Assembly (NCBI GenBank): GCA_020698575.1
Contig: CM036243.1
Coordinates: forward strand, 27,387,403-27,451,402
Direction of reading: 5' to 3'
Origin: Bostrychus sinensis
Taxonomy: Eukaryota; Chordata; Actinopteri; Gobiiformes; Eleotridae
Length of the DNA stretch: 64,000 bases
Below are positions 12,701 through 25,800 of the stretch, in pieces. The first letter of the stretch is position 1, and each line of letters opens with the position of its first letter. The translations under genes and the position numbers were made by a program. The notes under the pieces were generated by a model, which saw nothing but the letters and a program-made list of their open reading frames with translations, made no database searches and had not been told where the DNA came from.

Positions 12701-15139
12701 GCACACTGTTTTATAAGAATTTTGTTTTCAAAAGCCAAATATGTATAAATTACAAACAGGTCGAAAACAAAATAACATATTTGAACCTTAAAACTGCAAC
12801 TGCAATTATTTTTCGACCAACTCATTAGAAAACACAAGGCAGAGAGAAGTAGATGAGCTGCACAGACAAAGCTAGGGAGAGACTGTATGAAAGTGCTGGT
12901 GGGCCATAAGTAATAAATTTTCTCATATGAAATCTCGACACGTGCCACAAATGGCTCCCGGGCTGTACTTTGGACATGTCTGGCCTAGATGGTCAGAAGT
13001 GGCGCCACTCCACACAGAAAGGTCCCGTCCCGAATCGAACGCTGAACCTTGTTGCTGTGAGGCAATCATGCTAAACACTGCATCACTGTGCTGCCCTGTA
13101 TATGTATATAGTTCAAGTTATTTTAAGCCTAAATATAATTTTAACTATATAAATTAGTTAAATTATTTTAAAATACATGTGACATAAATTAAGTAGTAAA
13201 ATAATTTCGTAAAATAACTTTGGTCCTAAATGATCAGAGATAAAATTAATTCCCACTAATAAACCAACATAGAAGCACCAATATTCATGTAAAAGCACCC
13301 TCTTATTCTACATTTCTCAGACGATTTGGCCACTCATATGCAAAGACAGATCCATGTCAAAGAGGTAACCCATATGTAGAATTGTGATTTATGTTGAAGT
13401 GAATTTATTTTAGGAAAGATGTGCTTTAGCCTGTTCACACTGACATGAAGAAATCTAACCTGACTCTCTGTACACTGTGTCTCTGTCCCTATAGGAGACC
13501 TCGAGGCCTTTAAGAAGCAGCACTTTGTCCTGAAGGAGGGCACGGAGTACCAAATAAAGATCAGCTTTAAGGTACAGAGACTCTGAGCGAAAGAACATCC
13601 TGTCTAATGTTATATATTACTCAATGTCCATTTACACTGAGAAAACCAGGGCCAATCTGTCATTTTCTGTCATAACGGATCAATTCATTTATAAAGCATC
13701 CAGACTATCTTCCTTTTTCCTCAACATCAGCTGTGGTTATATTGCTTTGGATGCCACAATAATGATGGTTTATCTAAGTGCTTGTTGGTAGGGATTAAAG
13801 TCTTGCATAAAAGTGCATGCAAAAGCAAACAGAGGAGATTATGTTTAGTCTAAAAGCGGGAAAAGTACATAGATTATGAAATAATCAAATAAACAATAAA
13901 AGTCCAAGGTTGGTTTAGATTAACAGAGCGTTTTGGAGTTTTTACATTGTGATGTCTCCTTTGCAACTTGGTCTAGTTGGTGATATTTTATTTATGCAGG
14001 AAAAAATCAGATCATAAAACCTTATTCAATAACTACAGAAGAAAAACACAAGCTCTCCATCAGGTAAAAACTGTCCAGTCAGACCAGACAGCCTTTTTTT
14101 TTTTTTAAATGTACAGTAGCTCACTGGCTCATTTTCATAGTATTAAATGTATAATTTGCTTGCTTTGCTTTGAAACTATGTTGATTTTTTTTTGTTGTCC
14201 TATGGAGCACATATCTTATACTGCTCCTTGATCAAGTCTTTCATGACTGATTAATATACAATACTATAGAGGGGTGGCAGGAGCTACTAAGAATGTCACA
14301 ATGAAGGATCAAATTGTGAAATTTATTTAAAAATACATTTTAAAAGTTTTTTTTTTATTTGCTTGTAATGCTTTGATGACATCTTGTGGCAACATATTGC
14401 AATTTCACTTCTGACCTTGTGCCTGTGAACAGAAACAGGCAAGGAAATTGTGTTATGTTTGAAGAAATAGTTCACAGGATGAGTTAGTTTTAAAGCTAAT
14501 GTTTTTTTTTGATGTTGTAGTAGTAGTAGTAGTAGTATGTTAAACCAATGCTAGATGTATGTAAAAAAAACATGAATTTCTTCTTGCACTTGTCCTAGTA
14601 TGATGTTTGTCTGCTCTGTAGAAACAAGTTTAGGAAATTACAGACTATCTCACTGTTTTCTATGGACTTTTAAATATTTTAACTTATGCAACATTACCAC
14701 TTTAGCAGATATATCACATTAAATGGCTGTATATATGTTAATTTTTACACAATGCAGCTTAAGTAAATGTATAATTGTGTGTTTACGCAGGTAAACAAAG
14801 AGATTGTTTCAGGTCTGAAGTATGTGCAGCACACCTTCAGGAAAGGAATTAAGAGTGAGTTCTTCACTTTCTTATTCATATTTATATAGAATCAGCTATT
14901 TTAATGAACCACAAACAAACACCAATGTCTTCTCCGCAGTCGACAAGTCGGACTACATGGTGGGCAGCTACGGACCTCGCGATGCCGAATATGACTTTCT
15001 GACAAAGATAGACGAGACTCCCAAAGGCGTCCTGGCTCGTGGGAACTACAACATCAAGTCCAAGTTTACTGACGATGACAAGCACAACCATCTGTCCTGG
15101 GAGTGGAACCTGGTCATCAAGAAGGACTGGACTGACTGA
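9735..15139 (+). CDS. arhgdia: Rho GDP-dissociation inhibitor 1 (RhoGDI alpha)
   Basis: Five coding exons join to 203 codons: 9735-9921, 11626-11709, 13495-13571, 14791-14854, 14940-15139, all GT..AG and phase-consistent. The cytosolic protein extracts prenylated Rho, Rac and Cdc42 from membranes and holds them in the GDP state. The N-terminal regulatory arm contains AAIAAENDEPESVNYKAP and KTVQEIHELDKDDESLRKYK, the helix-loop-helix that contacts the switch regions. The C-terminal immunoglobulin-like domain that buries the geranylgeranyl group runs from about residue 66 to the end, with conserved blocks SGLKYVQHTFRKGIK, DYMVGSYGPR, FTDDDKHNHLSWEWNL and the terminal KKDW. Human RhoGDI alpha is 204 residues, so this is full length. 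The ATG has G at -3 and G at +4. RhoGDI beta and gamma are less likely because of the N-terminal sequence and the alyref neighbour. Confidence 0.96.
9922..11625 (+). other. arhgdia intron 2
   Basis: AT-rich intron. Contains CTGGAAA-rich sequence near 10780-10850 that resembles the TTTCCAGG-rich elements elsewhere in the window, and a dispersed GTCGCCACAGC-type repeat at about 11370-11505. No gene seen. Confidence 0.45.
11370..11505. repeat. GTCGCCACAGC-family dispersed repeat
   Basis: The core GGGGTCGCCACAGCAAATAG is followed by a TTTTATGCCCGACGCC / CATTTATCTGGGCTT block. The same two-part repeat recurs near 32042-32215, and its second part near 27574-27690 and 30062-30150. It resembles a common teleost non-LTR-derived repeat (from memory). 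Confidence 0.5.
12567..12982. mobile_element. hAT-type element, CAGTGGTGTCCAAAC ends
   Basis: The left end CAGTGGTGTCCAAACTTT pairs with a right end whose reverse complement is CAGACATGTCCAAAGT. The flanks GCGTAGCT and GCCTAGAT agree at 6 of 8 positions, consistent with an old hAT target duplication. No transposase frame is left. Confidence 0.65.
12985..13098. repeat. tRNA-like/SINE-type dispersed repeat fragment
   Basis: Contains CCACACAGAAAGGTCCCGTC, CGAATCGAACGCTGAACC and GCTGTGAGGCAATCATGCTA, ending GTGCTGCC. This text is typical of a very common fish interspersed repeat. The CGAATCGAAC block resembles a B-box, but no intact tRNA fold is evident. Confidence 0.5.
13572..14790 (+). other. 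arhgdia intron 4
   Basis: AT-rich intron. The only notable feature is a short TAG trinucleotide run at about 14517-14536. No gene or clear transposon seen. Confidence 0.4.
14516..14537. repeat. (TAG)n microsatellite
   Basis: About six uninterrupted TAG units inside arhgdia intron 4. Confidence 0.8.
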
Positions 15140-16185
15140 ACAAAAACAAAAAAACAGGCCTTTTGTGTTGGATTTTTCCATCCCCTGCAGTGTCAGCCAT
15201 TTTGCCTTCTTTGTTTTTTTTTTGTTTGTTTGTTTTTTTACTGTTGTGCATTATACAGTTAACATGCCTCCGTTTTCTTGTTGTTGTTTTTTTTGCGCCT
15301 CGCTGTCTTAACACTCGGCATGGCATCCTCCCAACTCCTGTCAGTAGCAGCCGCAGTAGCAGTTTTTTCTACTTCTTCATTCGTCCTCTATCCTCTCTAC
15401 AATTTCACCACTGAGCTGTGTCATCATCACGTAGCACCTTATTTCATTTTCTCCCTTTATTCACCTTTGCTTCACCTCATTTTTTTTTTTTTTTTGGCTG
15501 CTTGAAGAGATTAACCCCAGCCTTCCATGTTTCCAAAATGGCGTCTTCCTCTCTCTCGCTCTTTCTCTTTCGCGCCGTATGAAGTCCAGTGGAAAAAGCA
15601 AGTGTACAATCAACTTTTGTTTGCCTTTTTATATAATAACAGTGTATCAGTGGTTGTATATTGTGACTGTATCCACATCAGCCGTTGTTGTGTTCATAGC
15701 AGACCCCACCGCATCCGTCCTTTCTCAATACATTTTTTTTTATTTCATTTTTTTTTAATTTCCTTTGCTTGCCTACTTGCTTGCTGACTTTTGATATACC
15801 AGTACCAATACCTGCCTTGTATAAAAAAAAGAAAGTCATTCAGAGCTGCTCCCCCTGTCTTCCCTAAATGTATTCACCCCTTTCCGTTCAAATAGGAAGT
15901 GGGGCTAAAGTTAAAGCTAACATGTAAGGGTAACACTAGTAAAGCTGCTTTTTATATATATATATCCCATACACTCGTTAATGTAGTAGCTGCAGAATGA
16001 TCTGGCCTTGTGTGCACGGAGAGTCACGTAGGGCAGTGCTGAGGGCTGCGGTCCTAAAATAGCATCACTTTGAAGACTTTGAAGCTCACTCGTGTGTCTC
16101 TGTAAGTGAGGTGACACTACTGGACCTACTTAGGACACACGTTTGATTGTAGTGAGCTAAATAAATTGCTGAGATGTTGTAACTG
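15140..16185 (+). other. arhgdia: arhgdia 3' UTR
   Basis: About 1 kb of T- and pyrimidine-rich sequence follows the stop codon and ends with AATAAA at 16160-16165. This signal is the likely main polyadenylation site. Its length is in keeping with long vertebrate RhoGDI 3' UTRs. Confidence 0.6.
16160..16165 (+). terminator. Polyadenylation signal, arhgdia
   Basis: AATAAA about 1.02 kb after the arhgdia stop, followed by a T-rich stretch. Further AATAAA motifs at 16925-16930 and 18394-18399 could serve longer isoforms or another transcript. Confidence 0.55.
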
Positions 16186-17272
16186 TTTCTTGCCCTAATT
16201 TTTCTAGTGACTAAACTAAAAGTCCCTGAACATAAGCGATAATATGTTTAAATTAAAAAAAAAAAAAAAACTTCTGAATTATATGTCTCTGAAGAATTCT
16301 ATAATTCATCCAGGTCATAGTACACTACAATAATTAATGCAATAACTATAAATCAATGCCTAAATGCTTATCTATATACTTTTAAATAGTCCTAGTGATT
16401 GTTGAGAATCACTAGAACTATTTTTCCTATTCTCTAATTCCTAATTTTGGGTAATAATTATGCTTTTATTTGTAATAAATATTTGCCACATTAAAGTGAA
16501 AAGCAATAATTATAAGCTACAAACTCTAAAGTTAATACATTTAAACATATCAAATGTGCAAGTGACAACAATGTAGTTGAAATACGGAAAGGCATTTTAA
16601 AAAGAAAGTGTAAAGTAAAAGTAAAATGGCTTCTTTGAAATTAGTCCAAGATTATTTAATGTAATGATAACTATAGTATAGTTAATGAGAATGTGAAAGA
16701 AGTATTCAAATGTGTACTCAAAAGTACTGCAACTTTAGAATAGTACTACTCCCCCACAAAATTGTAAAAGTATGCTTTAGATAATGTGCTCAAAAAGTAC
16801 ATTAAAAATACTTTACATAGAGTAGTAAGTTTTGTGTGGACCGTTCCCTCAGCCTGCCCCTCCTGTGACGGACCTCCTGCAGCTCTGCTCGTGTGTATGT
16901 GCAGCCGTTGCTATCGAGTCGTCTGTAAATAAAGGGCTTAACTCTCGCTACCAACCAATAATAGATAAAAACCCCGTGTAGCCCTGTTGGAGTGGAGACA
17001 GATCATACAGGCTGCTCTGATACAGCTGAGCATACACCCAGCGCCCTCTGAATGTCCTAAAACTAGGAAAACTGATGAGTCAAAGTCAGTATTAATATTT
17101 AAGTTAAGAGGCCTTATTATTGCGGTCAGTGATATTTTAAATTATTGTATGTTCCCCTTTGCCTTAAAGCACATCATTTGCCCATTTCAGGAGCGTATCA
17201 GTAAAGTGTAATACTGTGGAAAAATTACATTATTCCAGTAGATCCACTCAAAAAGTGAAACACATACTATTA

Positions 17273-17939
17273 TATAGATTCAGTACACACAGAGTGACAT
17301 ATTTCAAGCATTTATTTAATTGTGATGATTATGTATTCTTTTTTTTTAATATTCAGGTTTTTAGTGGTGCAAAAACTGAATTCAAGTGACTTAAAATAAT
17401 TGTCAACTAATTTAATATTCACTATCTGGTGTATACATTGTCTCTGAAACGTGTCATGTGCTGAAAGAGAGAAAGAGGAGGGTTTATTATCATGAAGAAC
17501 AAACAAACAAAAACAGAAACAGTAAAAGATGTACATTTTGTGTTTTAGGGTTAGGGTTAGTTTAGGTTTAGTTTGAACTAATGCTGGGATACTTTTTTCC
17601 CCCCAATAACTTTTTGTGACTTTTCCGTGACTATCCCAAATATTGATGATTTGTTATAGCATTATCACCAATTTTTAAGAGGCCCAAAAAAACACCACGT
17701 TTTTAACCACTTGCATTTCAACATATGATTATTTATCAGTTAATTAAAAAAATATTGTTATGTTAAAGATGTTATTTTTCCCACATGGGAGATTACCTAG
17801 TTAGAGTAGCTTACAAAAAACAGGATGAAGTCAAAAAAGCAAACAAACAAACAAACAAAAAAGGCTAGATTTAGTAGGTTGTAACCATCACAATAAAATT
17901 CTTGAAATATTTCACTCTGTGTGTACTGAATCTATATAA
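17273..17939. mobile_element. Inverted-repeat DNA element
   Basis: The left arm (17273-17310) ATATAGATTCAGTACACACA continues GAGTGACATATTTCAAGC. It is matched in reverse complement by the right arm (17901-17939), with about 38 paired bases and few mismatches. The interior has no transposase. A truncated relative of one arm occurs near 31610-31650 (TTTTCACTCTGTGTGTACTT). Confidence 0.6.
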
Positions 17940-19861
17940 TGCATCTGTATCACTTTGCATTGAAGTAGTGAGATGAACCTTTACACAATATTATAATTTA
18001 CTGAGGTGCGCCTGTGTTTCCCTAATACATTGTTGATTCAGATTGAAGTGGTAGCCTGCAGTCAGGTGAGGAGCAAGCACAGAGAGAAAGCACAGGAGGA
18101 GGCAGAGTCGGACACTTGTCGCTGCTGAAGACCCTGCCTCAGTAAAACACACACTGACACTGACTGAGACCTGGCTATTTGCCTTTTAACCACGAGAGTC
18201 AAAGAGAGGTGACTTTTAAAACACTACAAATAAAAATCATGTACTGTACCCGAACATATGGATGTATAACTCTTTAGCTGATATTACGTTTCCTGCTCCA
18301 TACATTCCTTCATATTGTACAGTTTGTATGAAAACGCTGGCATGTCGGTGGGGTTGTATATTCAATCATCGTTTGTGATTGCTATTATCGGTCAATAAAG
18401 ATTTTGCTCAACTTGGCCCTCAGTTCTTATTCAGCACAAATGTATATATATATATTTGTAAAAGGTGCTACATGATATTTCACTTGCCCAGTCCAAATTC
18501 AAAGGGAAATGCAGTGGTAAAGGTTTAGTTGAGTACTTTGTGAAGGTAGTTTTGCTAGATACTTTGGGTACAGCAAAATTATTATTATTAATCGCTGTAT
18601 TGGGGATAACTTCGGTTTATTAACAATTTCTTTGGTTGACTACAGCCCCACGAACAGCAGATAATTCAGTTTGTAGACCAAGACAGGAGCGAGTAGATGT
18701 GTTCTTGTGTAAAATGTACTTTGTCATTCATTTAGAGGTCTGCTCCCAAGAGTATATAGTATTCCAGGCATAAATGCTAAATGTGGTCGTTTAGGGCCAC
18801 ATGATCAGAAAGATTCTGACCGCATTCAATTTAGATGCACTCCATTCTCATTTTCAATTACTAGTGGCATTTTGTGAAGTTCATATTGATTTACAACTTA
18901 GAATATTAAACTCAAGTAATATTAAAGACTTAAATGGGCCCTAAAGGAAAATTTTGGAGTGGTGCTGCAGGGTGGAAAAAAAAAAAACTGGACATTGAAA
19001 AAAAAACGCGCAGGATTAAGGTAACATTTGTTTTTGTTTGTGATTTATTCTTCAAAATTATTTATTCATTGGTTCATTTGCTACAATAATAAAGTCAGAG
19101 ATTTGTGATTAATCAATGTCTTATCTTTCTTAGCCTATATCATATACTGTCTATATATGTGTATGTCATTTGCAGGGCCACAAATAAAATCTTGTTTGGG
19201 GCCACCAAAAGCCTAGAGCCCTGCAGTATTTCCACAATTTATGATGCTAAGAAATGACCTAAAGTTTTAATTTAAACAGCCACAATGAGATCCTTTAACA
19301 AAAAACATTTGTCATTAAAGACAAGAAACAGAACAGTGAGCAGTAAATGAGAATGTAAATATTTTCTATCTAACACACTCTTGCCTCAATAGTGTTTTTA
19401 TTAGAAACCATTCATAAAATAATATTTGTATCATTGCTTAATTGGGATGGTATCTCATAGACCAGTTCTTATATCCTTCAGTAACTTTTTTATGTGGTCT
19501 GCATGACCTCGATGTGTCACTGTGTTCTCTCTGGGTCCTCCAGCTCTGTCTCTGTCCAAAGACCAGTGGTGCTACTTGCTCTCAGAAACTAAAAAGAACC
19601 CCTGGACACAATCTGGAAGTGATATAACATTATTTGACACGATTCTATAATAAACCAATTTAAAAATAATTGATTAGTATGATCGTAATACCCATCCTTA
19701 TTTATAATTTGTATGGCTCGTTTTTGCTGTAGCACAATCTTATCTATTATGGTTTTAAGTTGATGCCCACATTTTCTCACTATAATGATGGATTGTAATG
19801 AAGCGGAGTACTTTGTCCACCACTAACAAAGACATACCGTAGTCATGCATGTGTTAGAAGA

Positions 19862-20030
19862 ATCTGTGACTGTGAATTGTGCCTAGTGAATGAATGTGAG
19901 TGTGAATGGTTGTCTTTCAGTGTATGTCTCTGTCAGTCTCATTATCCAAGCCATTATCAAGCGTGTACCCACCTAAAGCCCACAGTTGCTAGGTTAGGCT
20001 CTGCCCACCCACAACCGCAAACAGAAGTTA
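19862..20030. repeat. Dispersed fish repeat, second copy
   Basis: Shares TGAATGAATGTGAGTGTGAA then TGGTTGTCT with the copy at 6990-7130. It continues into a GGCTCTGCCCACCCACAACC block. Probably the degenerate tail of a non-LTR retroposon. Confidence 0.5.
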
Positions 20031-22803
20031 TGTATAATTAAGAAAACAAACAAGAGAGCCTCAGAGCACTGATGTTAATTCTATATTTTATACTCAACAG
20101 TGACACTCTCCTAAAGCAAAATAGAAAAGTTAGGCCTACCTACAAATGTTAAAAGGCACAGCATCGAAGTACAATTTGACAGGACATGCAGGGACTTTTT
20201 TTCTGTTAAAATTGAAGTAAACATTCAAAGTTGACCCATTTGGCCTGCTGTGTTGCACAAGGGTGAATACTTAGCTGAGGGGTCGCTGCTTTTGAGAGCC
20301 TCCAGTTGAAATGGCAAAGCAAAATGTACAATTACTTACTTACAGTACAGAGTATAGTGCATGCATTCTCCATTGAAACGTGAGATGTTCGTAACAAAAA
20401 CATTTTCAATAAAAATCCCTCAACACCCAGAACTGTCCTTTTACAACTTAGCAACCTTTTCACTTCCAGGACAGACGGCCTTTGTACATAAATATAATAC
20501 AAATTAAATAAACATTTCAAAGTATTGGGAAAAGAGATGAGCATGCAGTATTTTTGGTCCATGTTTAACAGTCAGCAAAATTAGGAGCAAACGACCCAGA
20601 CTTTTGTCCTGAGAAGAAATACTGACCACTTAAAGTTGTTTTTTGTTTCCCCATAGGACGCCCAAAACAAAAATGGGCTGTTTTTGGCACTATAAGTCTG
20701 TTTCTGTAGCCACCAGAGGCCTGTTGCTGGAAGCTGGTTTAGCTCCGGGGAAGTTCAGGCTTAGTTTGAACGAGTGCTGGGACACTTTTTCCCCCAATAA
20801 CCTTTTGTGACTTTTTTATGACTATCCCAAAACTTTTCACCAAATCTCCTTGTTAAAAAAAAAAAAAAATTATTTATAAAACTATGCGAACTGTACTGAC
20901 AATAAACACTAAGGCCTAATAGTTAATAAGTGTTAGTAGTATAGTGTCACATTTCATATGAAGCAACCAAACAATCCACAATTCATGACTTTTTCAAAAC
21001 CTTGGAATTGCGTTTAAAACTTCCATGACTTTTCCAGGTTTTTCATGAGCGTATGAATTCTGGTGTAGGTTCAGAGTAGCGTTAGTTCTGGTTTAGAGAA
21101 GACATTGAGAAAGAGAGTTATGCCATTTGAGGTACAAAATCTAGGTGGCCACATGATTCTCCTAGACACTAATGGTCATTTTTAGATATGTAAATTTTAA
21201 TTAAATCTGTAGATAAAACGAACTTTGATACTTTGAACATCTTATTCTACACGCTGCAGAACTTAGAGGAAGTGAACCTTCATTTGGACCCCTTGATCTT
21301 TTTATTGGACATGTTTCCAGATAACTTTACCCACAATCAGAGATTTCTATTGAAGGACTGAGAGAAAAATTAAAACAGTTAATTGGTTGAAGCCTGAACC
21401 ACCTACCAGCACACACATGGATACAGAAAATAAGGCATGTGTATACAATGGGACATTTAACTGCACAACTACAGCCATCTTCATGAAAAGACCGATCATA
21501 GACTTTCTCAACTAGGACACCTAAGCCTTAATTGTTTGCAAATGTTTAAATGGTTGCATTTCTGTGCCTATATGTACCTCATGGATAACTGTGTGATGTG
21601 CAACTGTGTGGCTGTTTTATGGGTCTTGTCTATCACCAATGTAGAAGACCAGTCCCAGGACAACTTTGTGATGTTCTTATGTGAACTGTCTGTTTAATTG
21701 TGGCAATAAAAGTAAAAGAAAAATAATCGTATTCCTCAAAAAAGCTACATAGTCAGTGTCTCTCTTACAGCTGTCTAGTGCTACAAGCCTGGATGACTAA
21801 CTTCTGGGAACTATTAGGGTAAAAAACACTGGACACATTGGAGTCCATGGAAATGTCGTTTCTCTTCTCTATCTAAGGCTCAGGTTTACTGAAAAAACAA
21901 AATTGGACCAATCAGCTGTGAGCGACATGTGACACCTCAAAACTCAAACTTTTGTTCTGGGGCTCAGATTTATAATTTTTCTTTAGGCTACATTGACAAT
22001 TCATTATACAATTTTGAATGAGATCAGGGAGTCAATCATTTACTGTAAAATATCTTTTTGAGTTTAATTTTCAATTTGATGCCAATTGTTTGATAAAAAA
22101 ATGCATCAAACCAATTCAATTACCTTATACAATATATATATATTTTAAATTTATTTATATGGGACAGCGTGTATTAATGAACAGCAGCTAGTGCCGTAAA
22201 TACACCCGAGTATAGCTCAGAGGTAATTTCCATCCGTAGTCCCCACTCACTCACTCACATTCACATATGAATTCTATTACCTTCTCATGTATTTTTTCCA
22301 TCCATTACAAAATTAACTTTAATTCAGTAAAATCGCACAACATATTTCAAAGATATGAGTGTTAAAACTGTCAAATTGTGAGTCTATAAAAATGATAATG
22401 TTAAAAAGTTAATTTGATAACCAGCTTCAAGCAACACATAAACCCAAAGTTACCGGGTTTGGTCGCTTCCAGCAACAGGCCATGAACAAACTGCCTGAAC
22501 CAACAGGATTTGAAGCTCACACTGTGCATGGCTTTCAAAAATTTCTTAATACAGATTTTATACAGACTATGGCAACAAAGCACATAAAATATCCCATTTA
22601 AAAATACAATAAAAATATAAAAGTGGATGTCAACAATAACATCTCGTCAGTCCACAGCAGGTCCAGTTCAGCTTGTTATACAGTAGATCTGCCAAAAAAC
22701 ACATAAAGGCCCAAAAACAGGACAATAAGCCTGATCTATTCCAGTTACACTTGAATCATGTGCGCTTCTTCTCGTCCCTATATCTTTACATACTGTCAAT
22801 GGT

Positions 22804-25800
22804 TCATCGTGAAAGTTTACTGATCACTCGAATAAGCGCCGCATTTTCGTCTTTGAGTCTCTGGTTGTCTGCTTTCAAGTCTCCCAAAACCTAAAAAGAA
22901 AAAACAAACAAAAAATAAAAATAAAGCTGCATAATGTATCACAAATATATTGTTACTCACCAATCTCAATATGTACCATAAAAAAAGTACTTATGTATCA
23001 CCAAAACATTGATATCAACAGGTAGCTTATGCCAGTCAAAATAAATACAATAAACCTGAATTTAGATCTGGTTGGTTCATTTCTTACTTTGACTGGTAAA
23101 AACTAATTAAACATTTATATAGCAGTTCATATCAATATCACAACATTCAGTCATTGCATGTTTTGTTTTTTTTTGCATTGTGCATCCTACAATTAACATT
23201 TTTGTAGCTCAACCTACACACAACAATGTTACTTATATTAAATGTTTTTGTCTTATGCATATCCAAGGTTCATACACTTTTTTACTAAGAATTTTCCATG
23301 AGTTTTCCAAAAGAGCTGAATGACTGAAATGACTTATAAATAGTATTCAAAATGTCCAGTGTGGTACATTAGAAACTTTTTCTGCAATTTCATTTGTTAA
23401 AATAAGAAATTAGTCAGTTGGGTAAAAAAAAAAAAAAGTAATAATGAGAATTACATTGTTTGACTAATGTTACCTACTTAAAGCCTACATCAGTGATTGA
23501 AAAGATAATTTTGCTTGGTTAAGTTGGTTCAGAACGCATTTTTAAAAAGTAAATTAAGCTATAAATTAATCATCTAGGCAGGCTGGCACAGGTTTAACTA
23601 GTAGTTCTCAAATGTTACTCAGACTGTTTAAACTCCAAAACTTTTCCCAAATTTTTCATCAAAATATAAAATTCCAAAACTTTTCCAGGGCCTGGAAATT
23701 GCATTTAAAATTTCATGACTTTTCCAGGTTTTCCAAACGCTGAATATCACAAGTCTATGAACGCGTTACCTTGATTAATTTGTTTTTATCTCAAGGTTTG
23801 TCAAGTTCAAAGTATTTTTTTGATAAATTACCCTGCCTGACATTAAAATGACCTTACTGTATTACTTCACAGTATTTTAATCACAAAGCAAACAGGTAGG
23901 TACGTCTTGTGCAAGATTACATTTGTTTAAACATAACTTCATGTCAAAATAATGCAGTTGTCCTAACAGGAACTTTTATCCTAAAGCTAAGCCTCAGACT
24001 GAACTAAAAGTTTATTGTGCATTATTGACCCGGCTGCAGAGGCCATTAGACTGTGGATCAACTATAGAGCCAATTAGTGCAGACTTTCCTCAACATACAT
24101 TCAATTTTCAGTCATACAAGTCTTTGTTACATAAGGCTACATTAAAAAGTTTGATCATTACCTTTAGCTCATCTTCCATTTCCACTGCTTTCCTCTGCAG
24201 AGCCAACTTTTCCTGTAACAAGAGTCTACATGTGTAAAAATGACTGCAATTTTTATATACTCAAGATAGGGTAGTCACTGTGCCCTTGCAAATGTATTCA
24301 CTACCTCTTAGACACTGCTCAAGTTGGAAAACATAACTGAACAATCCCATACTGGCCCCATGAAGCAATAGTACATTTATAAATTATAGCATACAACAGA
24401 TGTGTACTATTTGCAAAGCAGGTACTTACAAATCTCTCCAGCTCTAGCAGTGCTGGTCTGTCTGTGGTTCCCTCTTGACTCTGCCACATAGGAAAAAAGC
24501 CTATAAGTGACTGTAATACAATGTTATATTTGATCTCTGTTTAAATTATAGCAAGCAGCAGCCAACTAAATGTCATGAAAGTGTTTTGCTAGAGGACGGC
24601 TACAGTTAAGACCCAAATTATTCATTCCTTGGCCCTGGGCAACGACATAAAACATGCGGCCAAAGTGGTGAAGAAATGGTTGGAATGAACAGAATCAATT
24701 TTTTGAAGAGGCCAAGACCAGAGTCCAGACCTGAGTCATCCAATTGTGATTTTATAGACAGAACTGAAGACCAGAGAAATGGCAAAAAGCCTTCTATAAC
24801 ATCAAGGACCTGGTGCAAAAGAAGAGTGGTCCATAATCCCAGTGGAAATGTGCAAAAAATGTGTAAACAAATATAAAAACAATGTGATAGAAAGTAAAGG
24901 CTTTGCCACTGATTATTGAGAGGATAAATAATTTTAGACATAGAGCCTTTTGTCATAATAGCGGCATTTTTTACAAGTATTTCCAAGTATTTTTTAGTAT
25001 CTTTACCACAACGTCTAACAGTCTTTTGGCACTGAGCTGAGTTATTTTTTTTATTATTAAACTCAGGGTATAAATAACTTTGGGCCTTATCTGTATCCTG
25101 TTTTGAGAATGTAGTTTAGATGTAGAGAAAGTGATAAATACAGTGCCTAAGCTCGTGTTCGAGTGCACAGCTGGTCACTGTCCTCTGTTCATAAAGTCAC
25201 AAAGGCTGTGAAAGGTCAGAAGCAGCGGCAAACCTGCCCAACCTGTCGCAGTCTCTCCAGCTCCACTTTATTTTGGCTGAGCAGCAGCTCCATCTCCTGC
25301 AGCTTGTCCTTCAGAGACAGGTTGTCCTGCAGTACCTTGAAGTACAGCTAGAGGGAGACATACACAGAAGTTACACGTGTGCATAAGAGTGTGGGAAATG
25401 AACTCTATGACATGAGGGAGAGTGACATGAGATTTTTTTTTAAGCAAGTCGGTTGTCATTCCTGTATCTAAAGATATATCAAATTTCCTTCATGTGCTTG
25501 TCAGCGTTACATACCGTCCTATAGTCAGCAGATGAGTCGTCAAACTGATTCCCTCTGCAAAAAGATGCAAGACTTTAATACAGGCAAAGCAATGCCTCCC
25601 TAAAGCGATTAAACAATATAACATACAAAATTCATTACAATTTTGGGCAAATAAAAATTCCTACAGAGTACGCAGGCAGGTATTTTTAATCTGTTTCATC
25701 CCACGGGCCACAAGAATGATACAAGCTGCTTCATGTTTAAAATGTTCATATTGAAAAGCTATAAAGACTGACTGTAACGTGCTGTCCCCATTGGTATCCT

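Larger units (their letters stand above)
11710..13494 (+). other. arhgdia intron 3
   Basis: Contains a hAT-type element (12567-12982) followed directly by a dispersed repeat (12985-13098). The rest is AT-rich with no recognisable gene. Confidence 0.45.
16186..22803. other. Convergent intergenic region, arhgdia / ppp1r12c
   Basis: The two flanking genes point toward each other. The region holds an inverted-repeat element (17273-17939), a dispersed fish repeat (19862-20030), scattered TTTTCCAGG-type elements (17540-17700, 20740-21060), and a purine-rich exon-like block at 18050-18215. The ppp1r12c 3' UTR must occupy the right part below 22803; the nearest minus-strand AATAAA I see is at 22155-22150. 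No protein-coding gene is recognisable. Confidence 0.45.

Noticed and set aside
12985..13098. tRNA gene
   Set aside because: The B-box-like text belongs to a dispersed repeat. No acceptor stem or complete cloverleaf can be drawn.
17546..17563. Telomere-like TTAGGGTTAGGGTTAG
   Set aside because: Only about two and a half units, too short to mean an interstitial telomere. It lies inside a degenerate transposon.
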